From Protoeuglena noctilucae (Eukaryota; Chlorophyta; Pedinophyceae; Marsupiomonadales; Marsupiomonadaceae), in contig OY253672.1 of NCBI GenBank assembly GCA_958009085.1, positions 868,001 through 932,000 of the forward strand: a stretch of DNA of 64,000 bases. The letters run 5' to 3'. Under the pieces are notes generated by a model. That model ran no database searches. It saw only the letters and a program-made list of their open reading frames with translations, and was not told the DNA's origin. This document shows positions 51,578-64,000 of this stretch, piece after piece. The translations under genes were made by a program, and so were the position numbers. Position 1 is the first letter of the stretch, and each line of letters starts with the position of its first letter.

Positions 51578-52593
51578 TCAGATATCGATGGTTCCTGCGA
51601 CGTAGTCGGGCTCCCCAAACTCGCTGGTGGAGTCGGACTCGGCCGCATGCCTCGGAATGCCCTGCGGGCGGGTGACTCGCCTCGTCACTTTGCGCCAACC
51701 TAGCTCCCTGCCCCGTGCGGGCTCGTGGCTCGTGGCCCCGCGGAACGCACCTGGCAGCAGAGGTAGAGGAGCCGCTTGAGTTTGCGGTTGTAGAAAAAGT
51801 AGTTGAAGCTCCACACGCTGCCGTCCTCCCCGAACGGGTCGCTCTCCAAGTCCGTCTTGTACGAATAGACGTCGCAGTCCTTCAGGTCCACGGCCTCGTC
51901 CACCGCAGACCAGAGCGCTTGGCTGCGGAGCGGGGACGCGACGGCCTGCCTTTGCTGCTTGCGCGCCGCTACAGCGGGGAGCCTCAGCCAGCCACCGCAC
52001 CTGAGCGGCTGCTCTCCGAACCCGGGCGTGTCGTCCCAGACCTTGGACGCCTCAAGCAGGCGCTCCTCGATCAACTCCTCGGCTGCGCTCAGGTTGACCT
52101 CCTTGCGGAAGTGGTGGGCCCGGAGGAGCGAGAAGTCGTAGTCCGGGTACACGTGGTTCAGCGCGAGGATGAGGTGGGCGAGCGTCCGGCGGCTCGAGGG
52201 CTCCGTCATCGGGCCCACGGGCGAGGCCCCGTACAGCGACCCCACGCGCGGCGACGCGGCCAGATCGAGTTGGAAGGCGTCGTCGAGGGACTTGGAGAGC
52301 TTCTTGTCCAGGCCGGCCAGCTTGCACGAGAAGACCTGCGCAGCGCCCTTGACGACGAACTCCCCCACGTTGACTTGCTCCAGGAAGGAGTGTATCCGCT
52401 GGAGATTCGAGAAATCCAGTAGCTTCTGCGTCACGAACGCCGGGAAGTCGCGTCCGCGGCGTCGGCGGGGCCACCATTCCGCGCGATGACGCCGCATCGG
52501 GGCAAGGACCGTGGCGGGGCGGGCTATCGCCCTCCACGCGGCCGTGCCGCCCTATCCGCCGCCCGCGCTGACCACATCGCACCGCCTCACCAT
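51578..52593 (-). CDS. MAF1: MAF1, repressor of RNA polymerase III
   Basis: Nuclear regulator that binds Pol III and shuts off tRNA and 5S rRNA synthesis under stress or nutrient limitation. Exons: 52593-52591 (ATG alone), 52425-52001, 51922-51751 and 51661-51578, giving 227 residues. After the initiator Met comes KLLDFSNLQRIHSFLEQVNV, then FSCKLAGLDKKLSKSLDD, matching the plant N-terminal block. The conserved core follows: GPMTEPSSRRTLAHLILALN, YPDYDFSLLRAHHF, LWSAVDEAVDLKDCDVYSY and SVWSFNYFFYNRKLKRLLYL. An acidic Ser-rich tail (AAESDSTSEFGEPD) ends the protein, as in other MAF1 proteins. The first exon is inferred: ATG followed at once by GTGAGG, joining in phase to an acceptor before AAGCTACTG. 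Phosphorylation by TOR/PKA-type kinases controls MAF1 in other organisms; sites were not mapped here. Confidence 0.93.
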
Positions 52594-53689
52594 GTTGCCG
52601 TCACCGCCGTATCAACATCCGCGCGGGCCTCGCGGGAACGACCGGACGACCAAGCACCGCTGCAGACCAGGTATTTCGCGCAAGGTCTCCCTTTGGCTAC
52701 TCGTCTGGCTGGCCACAGAACGCTTCCGAGTTCCACGAGGGATCGGGCGCTTGCCTCTGGGCCGCGACCGCAGCGATGCGGGGCGAAGACCTTGACCCTC
52801 CTAACTCGAACGCCGAGGCCTCCGGGACGGCCCTCGCGTCGCTCCTGCGCGCGAAATCCATCATGTACACGGTGGGTGCCGGAGAGGAAGCGCGGGACGG
52901 CGACTCGAGACCGGCTCAGACGCGAGAGAGTCCGTGGGCCCCGCACGCGCGCGCGCGCGGGCCGGAGGGCGCGCCGAGAAGACGACACGAGCGATTGGGG
53001 CACGTATCGCCCGCGACACGTCCCAGCGCGGGTCGCGTCGTGACAACCCAATCGCGCTCAAAAATATGCGGGCTCAGGAGCCGTCTGCATGCACCCCGAC
53101 CTCGGCACTGCCACGGTGGAGGCCGCGGTGAGGTGGTGGCCGCGCAAGTGCCCGGGTCCGCTGAGGACGGGCGAGATGCCACCCACCTTGGCTAGGGCGT
53201 AGGTGGACCGCGCACGTGACCGTGGCAAGCTCCAGCGGCTCTCGCGCGCTTCCCCAAGTTGGTGGCGAGTGATGTGGTCCTCGGACGGGGTCCGTCAACG
53301 GTCATCAGCGGCCTCTGGCAGGGCGAGGTTCTTGCGACCGAAACTGCGGTCTGGTCTGACCGAGGTAGCGCTTAGGGGCGGGCCTGGGAGCGCCCCTCGC
53401 GCACATATCCCGCCGCACGACCTCTGTCGCACGCGGGGCCGACCTGTGGTGGTCTCGGTCAAACGGAGCTGTTGTTTGTTGCCAGCTCCTGAGCTCTGGG
53501 GGCCGCCCTTGCTGTCTTGCGAGCGTTCTTAGGCGAGGATCTGGTGACGGGCTTGTCCCATCGGGCGAACGGCTCTCCGCTGCGCGGGCACAAGGCCGGG
53601 CGCGTGGGATCGCTGTGGCCACTTGCTGACGCGACTGAGCAACGTGACCCTTGGCGCGAGCCCCGCGGGATCGGCTCAGCGTCGCAGGG
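52594..53689. other. Divergent region MAF1 / RPN2, with a possible small gene
   Basis: About 1.1 kb. An ATG at 52776 on the plus strand opens a short frame reading MRGEDLDPPNSNAEASGTAL, LLRAKSIMYT, then a GTGGGT donor-like site, which looks more like coding sequence than chance. I could not find a following exon that keeps phase, so it stays unproven. The rest (53050-53689) shows no gene. Confidence 0.35.
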
Positions 53690-56600
53690 ATGGCGGCAGC
53701 CACCGCGTCGGGGCTGATCGCCCTCCTCGAGGAGCCCAGTCTCGAGCTCCGGGCCCATGCGCTACGCTCCCTCAACCAGGTGACGCCGGGGTCCTGCCAT
53801 GTGCGAGCCTTGACGTCTCTCTTCAGCCCCTTCGCGGCGGAGGCGCTGCCCCGCACGCTTCAAGGGTTTGGGGGGAAACCATGAGCCCCGCGACGTGCTC
53901 CGACTGAATAGTCCGAGATCTCGCGGCCCACGCGCTGTGTTTCATGCCCGCACACGCGTGCGATGCGCGGCACCCCTCGGGAGGCCCTGTCGAGCCGTCT
54001 TTTTGTACCGGTCGCTCGGTTCTCGCTTGTATCATCACATCCACGACGCGCGGGGCTTCCTACGCGCTTGTGTCGACGAATTAAGGGACGGGGTCGCATA
54101 ATTTGATCACGACTCGCGCTCCCCTTGGCCCTGCACATCTCCCCCACCTGTGCGAAGCGAGGGCTGGGCGAGGAGCGCAGCGGGCAACGCAGATGTCGTG
54201 TCTTCGATGGGACTGCCTGCTTGCGCCCGCAGGTGGTGGACCACTTCTGGTTCCAGGTCTCGTCGTCGATCAGCACCATCGAGGGTCTCTTCGAAGATGC
54301 GTCCTTTCCAGGTGAGCCCCTCGACCAGGCGACGCTGCCATGGACGGTATCCCCGTCCTCACTGCGCCTCCCGCTAGGCGTGGGGCGGCCCCCCTCGAGC
54401 GGAGCCCCTGGGCCGTGCGCGCAGACCGTGAGCTGGCGGCCCTGGTGGCCGCCAAGGTGTTCTACCACCTCGGCGAGCTGGACGACGCGCTGTCGTACGC
54501 GCTCGGCGCCGGGCTGCACTTCGACGTGAGCAGCCCGAACGAGTTCGAGCAGACGCTGCTGTCCAAGTGCATGGACCAGTACATCCGCCTGCGCGTGCAA
54601 CAGGAGGACGGCGCGGGCGAGGAGCCCGTCGAGATCGACCCGCGCCTCGTCAGCATCGTCGAGCGCATGCTCGACCGGTGCATCGAGGACGGGCAGTTCG
54701 AGCACGCGGTCGGGGTGGCCCTCGAGGCCCGGCGCCTCGACGTCCTGCGGGACGCCGTCTCGCGCTCCCCCGAGGGCCCCCGGCTCCTCGAGTACACGAC
54801 GCAGGCCGCGCAGAACACCGTCGCGCACCGCGGCTTCCGCCTCAAGATCCTGGAGCTCGTCGAGAGCCTGCACCGCGCCCAGCCGGACCCCGACTGGGTG
54901 GCGCTCTGCAGGCGAGGGCCGCCCACGGCCGCGACAGAGCCTGCATCTCGCGGGCCCGCGTGTCGCGTGATCCCCGGTCCGCCCCCGCCGCAGGTGCCAC
55001 GTGCTCCTCAACAAGCCCGAAGCGACTGCCGCCGTCTGCACCGACCTGCTGCGGAGGGGCGACGCCGAGGCCCTGGTGGCGTACCAGGTGGCCCTCAACC
55101 TCTTCGATGCACAGGTCCCGGCGTTCTCGAACCGCGTGGCGTCGGAGGTGGCCAAGTGGGCCGAGTCGGGCGGCAGCGGGGGCGGGGATGGTGCGTGCAT
55201 GTCCTGGATGGGGTGCGCGAGCAGCGTCTGGTGGTAGGGCGCGATCCGCAGTCGCGCGTGGTCCCCGCAGTGGCCATGGAGGGCGAGGGGCTGGACGCGG
55301 GTGTGCAGGAGCGTGTGGCCAAGCTGCAGCTCCTGCTGTCGGGGACGCGCCCTGTGCAGCTGCGCCTGGACTTCCTGTTCATGCGCAACCAGGCGGACCT
55401 GCAGATCCTGCGCAACATCAAGACGTCCCTGGAGCAGCGCAACTCGGTGTGCCACTCGGCGACCGTCGTGGCCAACGCCTTCATGCACGCCGGCACGTCC
55501 GTGGACACGTTCCTGCGGGAGAACATCGACTGGCTCGAGCGGGCCACCAACTGGGCCCGCTTCAGCGCCACGGCGTCCCTGGGCGTCATCTACCAGGGCA
55601 TGCTCGACTCCGCCAAGCGCAAGCTCTCGCCCTACCTCCCGAGCAGCCTGGGGGGCAACGCGCGCACGCCCCTGTCGCCCTACACCGAGGGGGGCGCCTA
55701 CTTCGCCATGGGCCTCCTCCACGCCTTCCAGGGCTCCGGGGCCCGCGAGTCCCTCAAGCAAGCGCTTCGCAACAGCTCGGGGAACGAGACGCTGCAGCAC
55801 GGGGCGTGCCTGGGGCTGGGGCTGGCGTGCCTGGGGACGGACGACGAGGAGGTTGGGGAGGACATCAAACAGGTGCGGGGCGGCGGTGGGGTTGGGGAAG
55901 GCAGTGTGCAATAATGGGGGTGAGCGGCGAGGGTGAACGATGCTGTTCTTTTTGTGCTGCAGGTGCTGTACAACGACAGCGCGGTGGCGGGGGAGGCGGC
56001 GGGCGTGGCCCTGGGCCTGCTGGCGGTGGGGACGGGGTCCGAGAAGGCCGCGGAGATGCTGGCGTACGCCCACGACACGCAGCACGAGAAGATCGTGCGG
56101 GGGCTGGGGCTGGGCCTGGCGCTCATCATGTTCGGTCGGGAGGACTTCGCGGACGTCATGATCGAGCAGATGACGGGGGACCAGGACCCGATCGTGCGGT
56201 ACGCGGGGATGCAGACCATCGGGCTGGCGTACGTGGGGACCGCCAACCCCCGGGCCATCCAGAAGCTCCTGCACTTCGGGTGCGAGACGCTTGATGCGCC
56301 ACGCACATGCCCCCACACATGTCATCTCGGCGGCGTCCCGCGAGCCGCCCGGTCTAACATGTCCCCCGCTTTGTCTGCAGGGTGTCGGACGTGTCCCACG
56401 ACGTGCGCCGTGCTGCCCTCATGCACCTGGGGTTCGTGCTTTGCGGTCAGCCCGAGCGCTGCCCCCAGGTGGTGGCCCTGCTTTCCGAGTCGTACAACCC
56501 GCACGCGCGCTACGGGGCCGCGATGGCCGTCGGCGTCGCCTGCGCTGGGACGGGCAGCCGCGAGGCACAGAGGCTGTTGGAGCCGCTCCTCAAGGACCCA

Positions 56601-58020
56601 ACGGACTTCGTGCGCCAGGGGGCCCGCATCGCCACGGCCCTCGTCATGATCCAGCAGCCCGAGGCCCGGGTCAAGGAGTTCCGCGAGCAGACCATGACCA
56701 GCATCGGGTGAGGGTGGGGCCTGGGGCGGGGGGCGCGCCTCACCTGGCACAGCACAGTGCGACGATGTGGATGAGTGCGCGTGGAGCAAATCCTGCATGA
56801 AGTTCTGGCAACCTCGACGTCCGCTCTCGCTTCCACAGGAGCCGGCACGAGGAGGTCATGGCCAAGATGGGCTCCATCATGGCGCTGGGCATCCTGGACG
56901 CGGGTGGCCGCAATGCCACGGTCCAACTGCGGTCCCCGCAAGGCCACCTCCGCCTCCTCAGCCTCGTCGGTATGGCATGCTTCCTGCAGTACTGGTGAGC
57001 CACCAGCCAGGCCATCGCGGCACCCTCTGGGGCGGCAGGGCATGGCGGCGCGCACCGCCCTGCGGCGGGGCTGGCTGTGTACTCATGCCATGTTCGTCCT
57101 CGAAACCCCCGCAGGTACTGGTATCCCATGTCCCACTTCCTGTCCCTGTGCCTCACGCCCACGGGCCTGGTGGGCCTGGACGCGTCCCTGCGCTGCCCAG
57201 CGTTTGATGCCGACTGCGCATGCAAGCCCTCGGCGTTCGCGTACCCGCCGCCCGTCTCGGACTCGAAGACGACGGACCGGCAGAAGGTCCCCACGGCGAC
57301 GCTGTCGGTCACCGCCAAGGCCAAGCGGCGGCAGGCGAAGAAAGAGGAGGAGCGCAAGGCGGACGAGGCAGGACCCAGGTGTGCGGTGTGATCACGACCT
57401 GGGCTGTGCCGACGTGGACCTCGTGCCGCTTAGAATGCAGTTTTTGAGCCGCATGGGCGCTGGGCGCGTCAGGATGGGGGTGGATGGTGGCAACGCTTGG
57501 TGACGCGTGCTGGCTGCAGTGCGATGGAGGTCGACGAGGCGCCCAAGGCGGACGGGGAGCAGAAGAAGGATGAGGCGCCGGAGCCGTCGAGCTTCGCGTT
57601 GCCCAACATGAGCCGAGTCGTGCCGCAGCAGGTCAAGCACGTGTCCCTGCCAGACGGGAGCCGGTGGCAGCCGGTGCGGCCCGGCCTTCTCAGCGGAATG
57701 CTGATGCTCAAGGACACGCGGCCGGGGGAGACCTACACGTGCGTGGACCGCGAGCCGCCGAAGCCGCCGGCGCCTGCCCAGGCCTCGACGCCCGCGGCCG
57801 CTGCCACGACGCCTGCTCCAGCCACGAGCCAGGTGCGTGGGTGGGCGATGCCGGCCACGCTCTGGAATGGGGCTGCGGACTCCTTCACATCTGTGCCGTT
57901 TCGTGGACGCAGGCGGCAGCGACGCCCGCGCAGGGTGCGGCGGGGGGTGGCGCAGCAGGGGGCGCCGCGGGGGAGGAGCCCCCGCCCCCCGCCGCTTTCG
58001 ATTACGACCCCGATGCGTAG
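53690..58020 (+). CDS. RPN2: 26S proteasome regulatory subunit RPN2 (PSMD1)
   Basis: Largest non-ATPase scaffold of the 19S base, holding the ubiquitin receptor RPN13 and contacting the ATPase ring. Eleven exons in phase: 53690-53779, 54233-54311, 54425-54911, 54994-55190, 55271-55872, 55963-56279, 56381-56707, 56839-56994, 57115-57378, 57520-57832 and 57913-58020, giving 979 residues, normal for the family. The N-terminus [16 protein letters not shown] and [20 protein letters not shown] are typical. The PC-repeat toroid is clear: [82 protein letters not shown] and [31 protein letters not shown] charged stretch follows, then a Pro/Ala/Gly-rich C-terminal tail ending [11 protein letters not shown], where RPN13 binds in other species. 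Intron 3 (54912-54993) has a GC donor, proven by the [12 protein letters not shown] join. Confidence 0.96.
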
Positions 58021-58309
58021 GCCCTGCTGCGACGCGAATCTCGGCGCCCATCCATGCACGCCTCGCGCATCGCGAGCGGATCTGGCGCCTGGCAGACTGG
58101 CTGTTTTTGGGTTGAAGTCCCGAGAGCCGGCCTCGCGTGCAAGATAACGCGCAGTTGCTATCGTTTTGAAGAGTTCTGCTAGCGCGGCGTGGCGAGATTG
58201 TCCTCAACGTCGTCGAAGCGCGAGGTTGCGGTCAGCTCGGAATCGTCCGCGTCAGCGTTGCCGCGGCCCATCGCGTGGCCGCTAGACCCTGCTCCGCATA
58301 CCTCGTTGC

Positions 58310-61764
<3,455 letters not shown>

Positions 61765-62236
61765 AACTCTTGTAACCAGGGCAAGGGCCACCCTATGGCG
61801 GTGCTCTTGAACCCAGGGCAGGGATCCTGTGGTGGTGCTATCTGTGCTTGACGTAGGGCAGGGTTCCTGTGGCCAGGCATGATGCATACATGCCGGACTG
61901 GCTCCCAGATGAGAGCTCCTGTGGCCATGCTGTGTGCTAGACCTAAGGGAGGGCTCCTGTGGCCATGTTGTGTGCTTGACGTAAGAAATGGCTTTTACAT
62001 GGATGCTTGACCCATGCCAGGCTAAACGTGCTTGGTTTGCCCTCTACCACCCTAGGTGGCGCTCTGGTTTGCCCAACTGCGTCCGTTCCGCTTTCCTCTG
62101 CCCACCTGCCGAGTCACCCTGTAGCGGGCAGGTTCTCAGCCCCGGGACAGACGGCATGGACCATTCAAAGTACAAAAGACTGGCAACTTGCGTTTTGTGC
62201 CCTGGCACTGGGGCACTGGGGCAGTCCCCAGGCAGG
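61765..62236. repeat. Degenerate ~45-bp tandem repeats in a convergent 3' region
   Basis: At least four imperfect copies of a unit of the type GGCAGGGTTCCTGTGGCCAT followed by GCTGTGTGCTTGACGTA lie at about 61815-61985, between the stop codons of the nucleotidase and torsin-like genes. The remainder to 62236 shows nothing else. Confidence 0.7.
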
Positions 62237-64000
62237 CTAGGCAGACTTCACGACGGCCACCAGCCGCCCCTCCCGCACCGCCAGGCGCACCACGCGATGC
62301 TCCGCGGTGCCCCTCGCGCCGTCGCCCCAGCCAATCTCCTTCTCCAATGCCTGCCCCGCCATCCTATTCACCACGTTGCGCACACCGACCGCCCCCTCCA
62401 AGGCAAGGCTCGGACCCGAGTCGCTCTCGTCCGCCGACGTGTACTCGATGTGATCCGCCTGCGTCACAGATGCAATGCAAACGCCCTTGCAAGCGCGGTG
62501 GCCCCTCATCACCCACCGCACACCACATCCATCCTCTCCCCTGCCGCCCTCCGTCGCCGCATCACGCCCCATCGCGCGCCTCACCAGGAAGTCCACCACG
62601 TCGTCGTCCCACTGCAGCTCGTAGCCCGACTTGGACCGCAGCACTGGCGCGTACGTCCGCGCCAGAAACGTGCCGGTGACCTCGCGGATGTGGCTCCGGT
62701 GGAGAGGGAAGAAGGGCACGTAGAAATCCACCAGCGAAATGGCCCGGGAGTTGGTCAGGCTGGAACTGGCCTCGTCCTGCGGTGACGAAGCGACGGAGCG
62801 ATGGCTGAACATCTTCATCAGAGGAGGTCCACTGTGCCCATCGTGGCTGAAACAGGGCCAGGAAGGGCCCTGACCCCTCCACCCTGCACTGCCACACGCA
62901 GCTACCCCACCGTCCTGCCTCGCAGCCACCCAGCTACCCCACCGCCCTGCCTCGCAGCCCACGCCCCTCACCTCGCACGCCTCGTCCCGCGACCACTGCT
63001 CGTACAAAGTGTTCTTGAGGGACGCCTGCAGCTGCGGCGTGGACACGGCCCCGCCCCCCGATGCGTAGGCCTTCCTCGCCTCGTCCACCACCTCTGCCAT
63101 GCCAGCATTGGACTCGAGAACCATCACCGCACGCCGGGCATCCACGCCCTCCGCGTGCAGCACGCCGTGGTCCATGAGCTGCCGCAGGAAACCCCGGGCT
63201 TTGCAGTCGAGCCTGGAGCGCAGAGCGGCGCGGGGTCGCTTGCAGCGTGGACATGTACACGTCCAGAAACAGACGCCAAAGAATCGAATACCGAGGCACA
63301 CACGCACGCGTCTGCGCAGAGCACGAGCCCTCTGTCCCCGCCCACCTGTCGTATTCCTCGATCACCACCAACGCGTCCTTGTGTTTCTTCAGATGCCGGA
63401 CCATCTCCTCCCGTATCTTTGCCCACTGCTCCTCCCGGTCCCTGAATGCAGGGAGCAAGCGAGAACATCGAGCGTTTTCCCAATACATCGGGCACATCCT
63501 CAACACGCCATGACTTGATGAGAACGCCCAGGCTTGTAGTCAACACGTATAGCACCTTCCCAACACATGAGGCGCCTTGCACACGCTGTGTGCCTGCCTC
63601 CACCCAATGCGGCCCTGGTTGCCCAGCTCACCGTGCATAGTAGTTGACGCCGAAGAGAGTCAGGTAGCCGGGACATGCGGGGCCCTGGCACGACCCGCGC
63701 CGCTCGGGAGGGACGTCCCAGAGGCTCAAAGCGAGGACGCGGTGGGTAAGGGACTTGCCGACCCCAGGCGGGCCATGCAGGGAGAAGACGAGGGGCCCCT
63801 GGGGGTCCGTGGATGCCAGGTGCGCACACGTCGCGGACACGATGGTGGCGACGGCGTCCGACTGCCCCTGCACCTCCGCCGGCAGCGCCTGGCGCAGCGC
63901 CTCGCATGCGCGAGGGGAGAAGGGCTGCGACTGGGCGCTGTCGAGGAAGCGCGACGCGGATCCTAGCAGCGTGGAGAGGGTCTGACCCGAATGGCCGAGG
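62237..64000 (-). CDS. Torsin-like AAA+ ATPase (5' end outside window)
   Basis: ER/nuclear-envelope type AAA+ ATPase. Exons seen, reading leftward from the window edge: beyond 64000-63632, 63441-63346, 63212-62972, 62776-62585 and 62458-62237 (stop), all in phase. Walker A is SLHGPPGVGKS; Walker B reads ALVVIEEYDR, with Glu where the first acidic residue is usually Asp. Further blocks are AVMVLESNAGMAEV (sensor-1 region, Ser-Asn), EQWSRDEACE, and SLVDFYVPF|FPLHRSHIREV, which is the torsin-specific segment. The last exon ends LAVREGRLVAVVKSA. Known torsins are weak ATPases needing LAP1/LULL1-type activators; no partner is in the window. The N-terminus, including any signal peptide, is missing, so location is unproven. 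A ClpB-related protein is the alternative, but the FPL motif favours torsin. Confidence 0.82.

Overview
This window is nuclear DNA from a GC-rich, intron-rich, plastid-bearing eukaryote. Nearly every gene is split by short GT-AG introns, with a notable minority of GC-AG introns, so I assembled gene models by joining exons whose reading phases agree. The gene set points to an alga with a primary plastid, most likely of the green lineage: a DRP5B/ARC5 plastid-division dynamin, a TROL-like thylakoid rhodanese protein with a lumen-type cleavage signal, a plastid-type CPBP protease and a CSLA-type glycan synthase. The species cannot be named from sequence alone, and EsV-1-7 repeats also occur in brown algae and cryptophytes.

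Layout, left to right. 0.4-10.3 kb: canopy-like ER protein (-), GPI-anchor transamidase PIG-K/GPI8 (+), CSLA-type GT2 (-), CPBP protease (+). 10.7-18.1 kb: DRP5B (-) and an unknown six-exon gene (+). 18.5-27.8 kb: a large Dicer-like gene (-). 27.9-32.9 kb: an intact APE-type LINE retrotransposon (-) lying in the interval between the Dicer start and a small heat-shock protein gene (+, 33.9-34.8 kb). 34.9-35.9 kb: unknown gene (-). 37.6-47.1 kb: a long plus-strand locus with seven EsV-1-7 Cys/His repeats followed by a WD40 region; reading phases allow one gene or two. 47.4-52.6 kb: TROL-like protein (-), unknown mitochondrial-type protein (+), MAF1 (-). 53.7-64 kb: proteasome subunit RPN2 (+), HAD-type 5'-nucleotidase (+), torsin-like AAA+ ATPase (-, cut by the window end).

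Adjacent genes alternate strand almost perfectly, so most intergenic spaces are either shared divergent promoters or short convergent 3' spaces. The genes cover unrelated processes: ER and GPI maturation, wall polysaccharide, plastid division and photosynthesis, RNA silencing, Pol III control, proteasome and nucleotides. There is no operon-like logic. The most interesting items are the EsV-1-7/WD40 locus, the Dicer gene with a LINE tail about 96 bp from its start codon, the frequent GC-AG introns, and the strand alternation.
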